Source of the DNA: Hyphomonadaceae bacterium
Lineage (GTDB): Bacteria; Pseudomonadota; Alphaproteobacteria; Caulobacterales; Hyphomonadaceae
Assembly (NCBI GenBank): GCA_016714495.1
Contig: JADKDU010000002.1
Span: 1-64,000, forward strand
Reading direction: 5' to 3'
DNA length: 64,000 nt
In this document: positions 56,496 through 64,000 of the stretch, one piece after another
Layout of the letters: each line of letters begins with the position of its first letter
How positions within the stretch are numbered: position 1 is the stretch's first letter
Notes under the pieces: model-generated
What the model saw: only the letters and a program-made list of their open reading frames with translations
The model's database searches: none
Told to the model about the DNA's origin: nothing
Program-made: the position numbers and the translations under genes

Positions 56496-57806
56496 CTAGA
56501 GGAATTCCAGCGCCTTTGGGTCGCCGCCATTCCAGGCCTGCTGCACCTCGGCCGACAGGAACAGACCGCCCAGCGCCAGTACGTTCATGCCTTCAAGCTG
56601 CGCCCGCTCCTTGGCGATCCGCGCCGCCTCCGACGTATCGGCCGCGATCGTCACGTCCTGCGACTGCCTGCGGAACGTCTCGGCAAACAACGCGACATCG
56701 GCTCCCGATTTGTAGGCGCGCGTCAGGATGAAGTGATCGAACCGGCCGGCGACGATTCTGGCAATGCCAGCAACTTCCTTCGATGCGGAGACGCCAAAGA
56801 CGACAAGCGTCTTCTCGCGCGGACTGAAGTCCAGGAAAGTGCGCGTAACCGCTTCCAACGCGTTGGGCGTGTGCCCGACGTCGATCCATAGGTCCGGGGC
56901 CATCGCCACTTTTTCCAGCCGCCCCGGCCATCGCGTACGGCCCAGCGCTGTGAGCATCGCGATATGTCGCTCAGCATTGTCTTCGGGCTTGAGGCCGAGC
57001 CAGGCTTCCGCTGTGCGCAGAGCGGTGACGGCGTTGTCGACCTGGTGTTGTCCAGCTAGACGCAACCGCACGGGCTGGTCCGCCGCAGCTGGCGCCGCCG
57101 TGAAGCCATAGGTGAAGCGCGCGCCTTTGGGCGTGTTCACCACCGGCCCGACGCGGCGACTAACGATGGCCGGCAGGGTCGCCTTGCCCGACAGGTGCGC
57201 ATAGGCCGCGATACGCACGGCCAGTCTTTCGCTGATCGATGGCGACAGGATCACGCAGCCGCCCGGCGCCACGACATCAGACTTATCGTAGGCGATCAGT
57301 TCTTCTGTCGCGCCCAGCAATTCCGTGTGTTCAAGCTCGATCGATGTGAGCGCAGACACGCTTGCGCAAACTGACCGCACCGGATCATAGCGGCCGCCTA
57401 TGCCGGCCTCCCACACGATAGCGTCGGGCTTTTCCTGCTGAAACCAGAGGATGGCGAGCAGGAAGAGAAATTCGAACGCCCCCAGCCTGTCGCCTTCAGG
57501 CAGCAAGCGGTTGAAGGCCAGCACGGTCTCCGTGTGACGGTCGAAATCCGCCCGCGGAATCATGTCGTCGCCGATCATGAAACGCTCGCGCACGTCGAAC
57601 AGGTGAGGCGAGGTGAAACATCCCACCCGCATGCCCGCCGCTTCGATTGCCGACGTGGTAAAGCGCGCCGTCGAGCCCTTGCCGTTCGTGCCGGTGACGG
57701 CAATCGAACGGCGGGCGAGCGCGGCCCGGTCAATCCGGTGGGCCTGAAGGAAGCGTTCGATGCGATGCAGGCCGATGCCATCGCCGAATTTTGGGAGGCC
57801 AAACAT
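56496..57806 (-). CDS. FolC-like Mur ligase domain protein, partner of an ATP-grasp ligase
   Basis: A 436-residue amide ligase. P-loop VTGTNGKGSTARF (about 37-49), CFTSPHL, EAGIGGRYDPV and LRLAGQHQVDNA match the FolC class of Mur ligases. Two points differ from folylpolyglutamate synthase: the usual DGAHNP reads DVGHTPNAL (about 311-319), and the lysine motif reads IAYDKSDVV. The ATG overlaps the TGA of an upstream ATP-grasp gene, and this pair has the domain order of cyanophycin synthetase. It may be a specialised amide ligase rather than the housekeeping FolC. Annotation pipelines may name it folC. Confidence 0.8.
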   Translation of the reverse strand: MFGLPKFGDGIGLHRIERFLQAHRIDRAALARRSIAVTGTNGKGSTARFTTSAIEAAGMRVGCFTSPHLFDVRERFMIGDDMIPRADFDRHTETVLAFNRLLPEGDRLGAFEFLFLLAILWFQQEKPDAIVWEAGIGGRYDPVRSVCASVSALTSIELEHTELLGATEELIAYDKSDVVAPGGCVILSPSISERLAVRIAAYAHLSGKATLPAIVSRRVGPVVNTPKGARFTYGFTAAPAAADQPVRLRLAGQHQVDNAVTALRTAEAWLGLKPEDNAERHIAMLTALGRTRWPGRLEKVAMAPDLWIDVGHTPNALEAVTRTFLDFSPREKTLVVFGVSASKEVAGIARIVAGRFDHFILTRAYKSGADVALFAETFRRQSQDVTIAADTSEAARIAKERAQLEGMNVLALGGLFLSAEVQQAWNGGDPKALEFL

Positions 57807-58774
57807 CAGCTACTCAGGCATTCATTCAGCATGCTTGTCCAGATGGACCGGATCAGATCGGAACGTTTCGCATTTTCAAGCGTGCGCAGCCCGGGATTGC
57901 CGTTGACCTCGATGACGACGAGGTCGGAAAGATCGCGGGCAGTGGAAATATCGAACATGTCGACCGCGCCGATTCGAAGCGAAAGCGCCGCGACGGCCGA
58001 GATTGCCAGCCGCGCCAGCGGCTCCGGCGCCGTTTCCGACACCTGCTCGATATCGCCCGCCGCGCTGAGGTTGCGCCGCCCCCGCAGCGGCACACGCTCG
58101 CCGGCTGTCGGCACGCGCGCAGCATCGCCGCCAAGCGCGGACACGGGCAGGGCCGAAACTCCGTCCGTCGCGATGCTCTGATTCATCGCATCCAGCAGCT
58201 CGGCGAGCGTTGACTGTCCGTCGCCCACCAGCGGCGGATCGCCCTTCGTGGAATGGAAGACGGGCCTACCGTCGTGCACGAGCACGCGATGTTCAACGCC
58301 ATCGAACTGCGGTTCGATCAGGAACGCCTCGAAATCGACCGACACGCGACGTATGTAATCGGCAAGCATGGGTTTGTCGCGAACGATCTCCGCGAACGTG
58401 CCGCGCGATCCGAGATTAGGCTTGCAGAAGACTGGATAACCAAGCTGGTCGGCAAACACGGCCGCGTCGGCAGCTTCGCGCCCCGGTGTTCGCATCGCGG
58501 CGCGCCTTGTTTGCGCGAAATACAGCCCGCCCGGAATGACGGGCAGGCCGCGTGATCGCAGCACAGCCTTGGTATGCGCCTTGTCTCGCGAGACGGTGTA
58601 GGCGACAGCGCTGTTGATCGGATAGGCGCAGATATTTCCCCCGCCGCCCAGCACGAACCGCGCGCCCTTGGTGATGCGGAACAGATAGCCATCGCCATCA
58701 TCCAGATCCTCGAACCGCGCGCCGATCGCTTCGGCGGCGTCCTTGGCATAGCGAGCAGAATCCGGAACCGGCAT
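57806..58774 (-). CDS. ATP-grasp ligase resembling the cyanophycin synthetase domain
   Basis: A 322-residue ATP-grasp enzyme. Nucleotide-binding lysine is in VFCKPNLGSRG (about 135-145), and PPLVGDGQSTLAELLDAMN (about 195) closely follows a stretch conserved in cyanophycin synthetase and RimK-like ligases. VVIEVNGNPGLRTLE near the C terminus gives the Mg ligands. It forms amide bonds through an acyl phosphate. TGA overlaps the ATG of the Mur ligase gene, so translation is coupled and the two likely work on one product. The substrate is unknown. Confidence 0.82.
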   Translation of the reverse strand: MPVPDSARYAKDAAEAIGARFEDLDDGDGYLFRITKGARFVLGGGGNICAYPINSAVAYTVSRDKAHTKAVLRSRGLPVIPGGLYFAQTRRAAMRTPGREAADAAVFADQLGYPVFCKPNLGSRGTFAEIVRDKPMLADYIRRVSVDFEAFLIEPQFDGVEHRVLVHDGRPVFHSTKGDPPLVGDGQSTLAELLDAMNQSIATDGVSALPVSALGGDAARVPTAGERVPLRGRRNLSAAGDIEQVSETAPEPLARLAISAVAALSLRIGAVDMFDISTARDLSDLVVIEVNGNPGLRTLENAKRSDLIRSIWTSMLNECLSS

Positions 58775-58839
58775 GCGCCGCGCTCTAGCAGGCGTGTCGC
58801 GTCAGGGGAACAGGCGAGATCGCGATTGTTGCGGTCAGT

Positions 58840-60951
58840 CTACCAGAGTTTCACGCGTTCTTCCGGCGGCAAGTAAAGCTTGTCCCCCGGCTTTATGTCA
58901 AAGGCGTCATACCAGGCGTCCATGTTCCGCACCACGCCGTTGACGCGATAGCGGTTAGGCGCGTGGCTGTCGCCATCCAGCATCGCGCGCGCCAACTCCT
59001 CGCGCATCTTGCCGCGATATGAGCGGGCGTAGGCCATGAAGAAGCGTTGTTCGCCAGTCAGGCCATTAATCACTGGCGCCGCGTTGGCATTCAGCGACAG
59101 CTTCCAGGCGGCATGGGATATTTCAAGACCGGCAAGGTCGCCAATGTTCTCGCCAAGCGTGCCCAGTCCGTTCACGCATGTCCCAATCCACGGACAATAT
59201 GCATCGTACTGTTTGATCAGTAATTCGGACTTGGCCACGAAGCGCGCATCCGTCTCCTTCGACCACCAGTTGCGGTTGCGGCCCGATCCGTCGAATTGCC
59301 GTCCGCGATCGTCGAAGCCGTGGCTTATCTCGTGGCCGATCACCGCGCCGATGCCGCCATAGTTCGCCGCCGGGTCGCCATTCGGATCGAAATACGGCGC
59401 CTGTAGAATGCCGGCCGGCATGGTGAAAGTGTTGGATAGTGGATTGTAGAACGCGTTCACGACATGGGCCGGCGTTAGCCAGCGTTCGCGCTCGACGGGC
59501 TTGTGCATGTCCTCGCGTTGTTCGTTCCAGGCGTATTCGTAGGCCGCATAGACACTCTCGAACAGTTTGCCCGGCTTGATCTGCAGGGCTGAGTAATCCT
59601 TCCACGTATCGGGCTGGCCGATCTGCTGTTTCAGCGCCTGCAGCTTCCCCAGCGCCTGCTCGCGTGTCTTGTCGTCCATCCAGTCGAGCGCCTTGATGCG
59701 CGTTTCGAAGGCGGTGCGAATGTTCGCGACGATAGCGTCGATATCGGCCTTGTAGGTCGGCGCAAAGTGCTTGCGCACGTAAAGCTCGCCCACGCCTTCG
59801 CCGATCTGATTGTTCACGATGCCGACAGCCCACTGCCAGCGCGCCGGCTTTTCCTGAAGGCCTGCAAGACGACGCGAAAAGAACTCGAAATGGCTGCTCG
59901 CGAAGGCCTTCGGTAGATATTCCGCAAAGGAGTCGGCGAAATGGAACTCCATCCAGAGCTTCCAGTCGTCCAGCGATTCCGCCGGCACAAGCTTGGCAAG
60001 ATCCGCAACAGCGGTCTGGTCCGTGACGACGAAGCGGTCGGCCTTGGTGAAACCGCCCTCGCCAAGAAAGAGGTCCCAGCGGAACTCGGGCGCATAGGCC
60101 TTCAGTTCCGACATCGACATGGACCGCAGCGCCTGCTCCGCGCTGATCGACCTGTCTTCGTCCGTGTGGGCGCGGGCGATCTTGCGCTCGAGATTGTAGA
60201 TGCGCAGCGCACCGTCTTCCGGGTCGCTCTCTCCGATCAGGCGGAGAATGTTGATGACATGCGAGCGATAGGCGAGGCGGATGGATTCATCCTCCATGCC
60301 GAACGAAATATAATAGCCGCGATGCGGCATGCCGAGCCCAGCCTGCGACAGCCAGACGGCATTGGTGTCGGGATCGGCGGGGCTCGCCGCAACACTCAGC
60401 CCGATCGGCGAATTGTAGCCGATGACGCCCATCAACCGCACAAGATCGTCGTGCGTCTTCACAGCCCGGATGCGATCGAGATGCGGCTGCAGCGGCGCGA
60501 TCCCGCGTGCTTCGATGCCATCCTCGTCCATCGCGGCGGCGTAGAGATCGGCGATCTTCCGTTCCAGCGTTCTTGGCGCCGGGTTTGTGGCGATAATCTC
60601 CTCGATCATCTTACGTACGACGGCGTCGGACTGTTCGGTCAGTTCTTCCGCCGCGCCGATCGACAGCTTGTCAGGGGGCAGCTGGTATGAGGCGAGCCAC
60701 TCGCTGTTGACGTAGTTGTAGAAATCCTCCCCCGCTTCCGTCTTTTCCCCAGCTTCGGGCTCAGTCGATCTCAGCGGCGGTCGTTGCAGCAGTCCCTGAT
60801 CGTCCTGATGCAACAGTTGCGCAAGCGCATGCTGTTCCGTCGGAGTAAGAGCAGTTCGCCGCTCGGCTGCTTGTGGGCCTGCGCACGCGGCTGCCAGCAT
60901 CGCAACGGCGACGGCCGCCTGCGACAGGCGGTGGAGCAGGCGTGCGGCCAA
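58840..60951 (-). CDS. M13-family metallopeptidase, copy 1
   Basis: A 703-residue exported zinc endopeptidase of the neprilysin family. Signal ends near LAAACAG, a lipobox-like site. Zinc motif GHEISHGFDDRG with the third ligand in ENIGDLAGLE, and NAFYNPLSNTFTMPAGILQ before it. The C terminus ERVKLW is typical. It is the first of three M13 genes in the same orientation; the intervening bases (60952-61088) carry a hairpin but no gene. Probably digests peptides in the periplasm or at the surface. Confidence 0.94.
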   Translation of the reverse strand: MAARLLHRLSQAAVAVAMLAAACAGPQAAERRTALTPTEQHALAQLLHQDDQGLLQRPPLRSTEPEAGEKTEAGEDFYNYVNSEWLASYQLPPDKLSIGAAEELTEQSDAVVRKMIEEIIATNPAPRTLERKIADLYAAAMDEDGIEARGIAPLQPHLDRIRAVKTHDDLVRLMGVIGYNSPIGLSVAASPADPDTNAVWLSQAGLGMPHRGYYISFGMEDESIRLAYRSHVINILRLIGESDPEDGALRIYNLERKIARAHTDEDRSISAEQALRSMSMSELKAYAPEFRWDLFLGEGGFTKADRFVVTDQTAVADLAKLVPAESLDDWKLWMEFHFADSFAEYLPKAFASSHFEFFSRRLAGLQEKPARWQWAVGIVNNQIGEGVGELYVRKHFAPTYKADIDAIVANIRTAFETRIKALDWMDDKTREQALGKLQALKQQIGQPDTWKDYSALQIKPGKLFESVYAAYEYAWNEQREDMHKPVERERWLTPAHVVNAFYNPLSNTFTMPAGILQAPYFDPNGDPAANYGGIGAVIGHEISHGFDDRGRQFDGSGRNRNWWSKETDARFVAKSELLIKQYDAYCPWIGTCVNGLGTLGENIGDLAGLEISHAAWKLSLNANAAPVINGLTGEQRFFMAYARSYRGKMREELARAMLDGDSHAPNRYRVNGVVRNMDAWYDAFDIKPGDKLYLPPEERVKLW

Positions 60952-61030
60952 GGGCGTTCCTCGTTATGTCTTTTCCGTGAGTCTTTCGCGAGGGCCGGCG
61001 AAGTCAAGCGCGCGGGCGCCATTCACACAC

Positions 61031-61065
61031 AAAGGCCCGCAATTCCTTTTGGGATCACGGGCCTT
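61031..61065 (-). terminator. Possible terminator after M13 copy 2
   Basis: AAGGCCCG (61032-61039) pairs with CGGGCCTT (61058-61065) across an 18-base loop. On the minus strand the stem is followed by TTTGTGTGTG. It lies 24 bases past the stop of copy 2. The T-run is short, so support is moderate. Confidence 0.5.
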
Positions 61066-61088
61066 CCGTCTTGTCTTCGGTCAACGTG

Positions 61089-63149
61089 TTACCAGATGCG
61101 GACGCGCTTTTCCGGCGGCAGATACATCTTGTCGCCCGGCTGCACGTTGAAGGCCGTGTACCACTCGTCGATGTTCGGCATGACGCCGTTGACGCGGTAT
61201 TCCGGCGGCGAGTGCGGGTCGGTGGTCAGCAGCTGGCGCGCCATGTCTTCACGCGCCGTTGCGCGCCACACTTGCGCCCAGGACAGGAAAAAGCGCTGAT
61301 CGCCGGTGTATTTGACCCCGTTCACTTCGATGACCGGAGCTTCCGCGCCGTTGAGCGACTGTTTGTAGGCGGTGTAGGCCATGATCATGCCGCCGAGATC
61401 GCCGATGTTCTCGCCGGTCGTCAGCTTTCCGATGATGCATTTGTCGGGATACGGGCAATAGCCGTCATACTGCTTGTTCAGCTGGTTGGCGGCGGCGAAG
61501 AATTTCGCCTTCGTATCGGCCGTCCACCAGTCGCGCTGCACGCCCTTGTCGTCGAACGCCGAGCCCTGGTCGTCGAAGCCGTGGCCAATCTCGTGCCCGA
61601 TCACAGCGCCGATGGCGCCATAGTTTACCGCCGGGTCGGCATGCACGTCGAAGAAGGGCGGCTGCAGAATGCCGGCCGGGAAGGTGATCTGGTTCATCAG
61701 CGGATTGTAGGACGCGTTCACCGTCTGCGCGTTCATGCCCCACTCTTCACGGTCGACCGGGCTGCCGAGACGCGCCACCTGACGATCCCATTCGAACTTG
61801 CGCGCCGCCGCAATGTTCTCGAACAGCTTGGCCTTGTCGACTTGCATGGCGGAATAGTCGCGCCACTTGTTGGGATAGCCGACGCGCACTTCGAAGTTTG
61901 CGAGCTTCTTGAGCGCCTCTGTGCGGGTCGGGTCATCCATCCACGCGAGCGTCTTCAGGCGGCTTTCAAGCGCCGAGTGCAGGTTGCCGACAAGGGCTTC
62001 CATATTCGCCTTGTTCTCTGGCGGGAAGAATTTGGCTGCATAGGCTTCGCCAAGAGCCTCCCCGATATTGCGGTCCAGCAGCTGCACGCCGCGTTTCCAG
62101 CGGTCGCGCTTGATCGTCACCCCTGACAGGGTCTTGTTGAAGAAGTCGAAGCGCGCATCATCGAACGCCTTGGTCAGGTAGGCCGCGTTGTCCGACGCGA
62201 TATGGAAGGCGAGATATTTCTTCCATACCGGCAGCGGTTGCGTATCCACCAGCTTGGCGCCAGCGGTGAGCGACGTGTCGCCATAAGCCACCATGTTGGT
62301 CAGGGCCGGCAGGCCGAGATCGGTTGCAAACCTCGCCAGATCGACGTTCGGGACGAGCTTCTGGAAGGCTGGCGCATCCATCGCCTTAAAGGCCTTGTCG
62401 GCGACGCGCAGTTCTTCCTGCTTCCAGTGACCCTTGGCGATCTCGGTCTCGAATTTGATGACCGCGTCTGCGCTCTTGGCGGCTTCCTTGTCGCCCAGAA
62501 GTTCGAATATCTTGGTCGCATAGGCCTTGTAGGCTTCGCGGTACTTCGTCATGCCTTCGGATTTGTCGAGATAGTATTCTCGGTCGGGCATGCCGAGGCC
62601 GCCTTGGGCGCCCCAGACGGCGTAACGCGTCGGGTCGACGGTATCCGCCTCGATGCCGAGCCCGAAAGGCGAAGCATAGCCGTCGCTGGCGAGGACTTTC
62701 AGCAGGCCGGCCTTGTCGGAGATATCATTGATCGTGTCGAGATAGGGCTTCAGCGGTTCGATGCCGCGCGTCTCGAGCCTCGCTTCATCCATCCAGCTCG
62801 CATAGAAGTCCGCCGCCTTGGCTACATTCGATCCGGTTGCCGGCGGGGTCGTCGCGAAACTGTCTATTATGCTCTTCACATCGTTCTCGGATTTCTCGCT
62901 GAGCGCATCAAACGCGCCATAGCGCGCCTTGTCTTCCGGCATCACGAATGTCTTGAGCCACGTGCCGTTCGCATACTTGAAGAAGTCGTCGCCCGGCTTC
63001 ACGGACGTGTCGGCGTTCGCGAGATCGATACCGAATTCACCGATCGCGGCTTTCGCCGGCGGCGCAGCGGCTTGCGGGGCGGGCGTCTCCGGCGAGCACG
63101 CGGCAAGCAGGGCCGCTGCGGAGGCGGCAAGGAGAAGTTTCATTCGCAT
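61089..63149 (-). CDS. M13-family metallopeptidase, copy 2
   Basis: A 686-residue lipoprotein peptidase: lipobox ALLAAC (Cys about 18). Zinc motif GHEIGHGFDDQG, third ligand in ENIGDLGGM, upstream block NASYNPLMNQITFPAGILQPPFFD and C terminus KRVRIW. It is much closer to copy 3 than to copy 1 in these motifs. Start 63149 is chosen because signal peptide sequence begins there; 63143 is an alternative two codons later. An upstream frame start at 63227 is unlikely. Confidence 0.93.
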   Translation of the reverse strand: MRMKLLLAASAAALLAACSPETPAPQAAAPPAKAAIGEFGIDLANADTSVKPGDDFFKYANGTWLKTFVMPEDKARYGAFDALSEKSENDVKSIIDSFATTPPATGSNVAKAADFYASWMDEARLETRGIEPLKPYLDTINDISDKAGLLKVLASDGYASPFGLGIEADTVDPTRYAVWGAQGGLGMPDREYYLDKSEGMTKYREAYKAYATKIFELLGDKEAAKSADAVIKFETEIAKGHWKQEELRVADKAFKAMDAPAFQKLVPNVDLARFATDLGLPALTNMVAYGDTSLTAGAKLVDTQPLPVWKKYLAFHIASDNAAYLTKAFDDARFDFFNKTLSGVTIKRDRWKRGVQLLDRNIGEALGEAYAAKFFPPENKANMEALVGNLHSALESRLKTLAWMDDPTRTEALKKLANFEVRVGYPNKWRDYSAMQVDKAKLFENIAAARKFEWDRQVARLGSPVDREEWGMNAQTVNASYNPLMNQITFPAGILQPPFFDVHADPAVNYGAIGAVIGHEIGHGFDDQGSAFDDKGVQRDWWTADTKAKFFAAANQLNKQYDGYCPYPDKCIIGKLTTGENIGDLGGMIMAYTAYKQSLNGAEAPVIEVNGVKYTGDQRFFLSWAQVWRATAREDMARQLLTTDPHSPPEYRVNGVMPNIDEWYTAFNVQPGDKMYLPPEKRVRIW

Positions 63150-63286
63150 GGAGGGCGCCTCTGGGCTCGGGCTTCGCCGGGGTTGGCGACGGTCGGCACG
63201 ATTGTCCCAGCGCCAAAACAGTGTCAATTAAATTTATCGAATAACAATATCGCGTGCGCGTCCAGCCCGCCGCTTGAGCACCACCG

Positions 63287-63320
63287 AAAACCCCGCGATT
63301 CGGGAAGGAATCGCGGGCTT
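63287..63320 (-). terminator. Rho-independent terminator after M13 copy 3
   Basis: CCCGCGATTC (63292-63301) pairs perfectly with GAATCGCGGG (63308-63317). On the minus strand the stem is followed by GTTTTC. It lies 24 bases past the stop of copy 3. Confidence 0.75.
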
Positions 63321-63340
63321 CGATCGTCAAAAACGTCTGC

Positions 63341-64000
63341 CTACCAAATGCGGACGCGCTCGGCCGGCGGGATATAGGCCTTATCGCCTTCCTTCACGCC
63401 GAACGCTTCATACCAGGCATCCATGTTGCGCTCCGGGATCGAGCCGCGCGCAGCAGCCGGGGAGTGCGGATCGGTCAACACCTGGTTACGAAGTGCGTCA
63501 TCGCGGATCGCCGCGCGCCACACCTGCGCATGCGCCATGAAGAAGCGCTGGTCGCCCGTGAAGCCATCGATCACCGGCGCTTCCTTGCCGCCGAGCGAGA
63601 GCTTGTAGGCCGTGTAAGCCATCTCCAGTCCGCCCAGATCGCCAAGGTTCTCCCCCATCGTGAACTTGCCATTCACGCACACGCCCTCGAGCGGGCAGAA
63701 CGCGTCATATTGCGCCGCGAACTTGGCCGTCTGTTCGAGGAACTTCGCGTTCGTTTCCGGCGTCCACCAGTTGCGGATCTTGCCGGTCTCGTCGAACTCG
63801 CGGCCCTGGTCGTCAAAGCCATGGCCCATCTCGTGGCCGATCACCGCGCCGATGGCGCCGTAGTTGATCGCCGGATCGGCATTTGGATCAAAGAACGGCG
63901 GCTGCAGGATCGCGGCCGGGAAAGTGATCTGATTGACCAGCGGGTTGTAGTACGCGTTCACCGTCTGCGGGTTCATGCCCCACTCTTCGCGGTCCACCGG
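63341..64000 (-). CDS. M13-family metallopeptidase, copy 3 (N terminus outside window)
   Basis: The last 219 or so residues of a third neprilysin-type peptidase; the gene continues past 64000. Zinc motif GHEMGHGFDDQG, third ligand ENLGDLGGLE and C terminus ERVRIW are complete. The segment PVDREEWGMNPQTVNAYYNPLVNQITFPAAILQPPFFD is nearly the same as in copy 2, which points to a gene duplication. Confidence 0.93.
   Translation of the reverse strand, partial: PVDREEWGMNPQTVNAYYNPLVNQITFPAAILQPPFFDPNADPAINYGAIGAVIGHEMGHGFDDQGREFDETGKIRNWWTPETNAKFLEQTAKFAAQYDAFCPLEGVCVNGKFTMGENLGDLGGLEMAYTAYKLSLGGKEAPVIDGFTGDQRFFMAHAQVWRAAIRDDALRNQVLTDPHSPAAARGSIPERNMDAWYEAFGVKEGDKAYIPPAERVRIW

Overview
The window is GC-rich bacterial DNA that reads as an alphaproteobacterial chromosome segment. 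It is most like Caulobacterales/Hyphomonadaceae: an alphaproteobacterial-type cysteine operon (DUF2849, CysI, DUF934, CysH), a very large Oar-like TonB-dependent receptor, repeated M13 metallopeptidases, a hybrid histidine kinase and compact, often overlapping genes. This placement is an inference from gene content; no rRNA or other marker is present. I saw no tRNA, rRNA, CRISPR array, insertion sequence or prophage.

Layout. 0.1-4.6 kb: an Rrf2-family regulator and a complete sulfate ABC transporter (binding lipoprotein, CysT, CysW, CysA). The regulator and the transporter have matching promoter sequences. 4.6-10 kb: a gene-poor gap, a dienelactone-hydrolase-like lipoprotein, a PhyH dioxygenase, a NupC-type nucleoside transporter, a DUF1801 protein and a LysR regulator. 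10.1-14.8 kb: siroheme and sulfite-reduction operon (cobA, DUF2849, GST, cysI, DUF934, cysH), the reductive half of the pathway fed by the transporter. 14.9-19.3 kb: a membrane protein, a GmhB-like phosphatase, a frameshifted TetA-like MFS gene and small unknown genes. 19.5-22.8 kb: thiC behind a TPP riboswitch, with an unknown membrane protein gene between aptamer and thiC and a related gene upstream. 22.9-32 kb: mixed accessory genes (nitronate monooxygenase, hotdog protein, a decayed HTH gene, a His-rich lipoprotein, a persulfide dioxygenase-rhodanese fusion, DUF1697, GNAT and secreted proteins).

32-49 kb: a frameshifted acyl-CoA synthetase, AsmA, a PcfJ-like protein, a Gmad2 lipoprotein overlapping selO, a hybrid PAS histidine kinase, a CSD-DUF1294 protein, acetyl-CoA synthetase, ferredoxin-NADP reductase, an orphan efflux adaptor and a GT39 glycosyltransferase. 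49-52.6 kb: the TonB-dependent receptor with a palindromic leader and a terminator. 52.7-56.5 kb: agmatine deiminase, N-carbamoylputrescine amidase (putrescine from agmatine), glutamate racemase and a patatin-like lipase. 56.5-58.8 kb: an ATP-grasp ligase gene overlapping a diverged FolC/Mur-ligase gene, an arrangement like a cyanophycin synthetase split in two; this is the best candidate for an undescribed biosynthetic system here. 58.8-64 kb: three tandem M13 metallopeptidases, the last cut by the window edge.

Three genes are broken by apparent small indels in G/C runs (about 16.7, 25.8 and 32.6 kb). These may be real pseudogenes or assembly errors.
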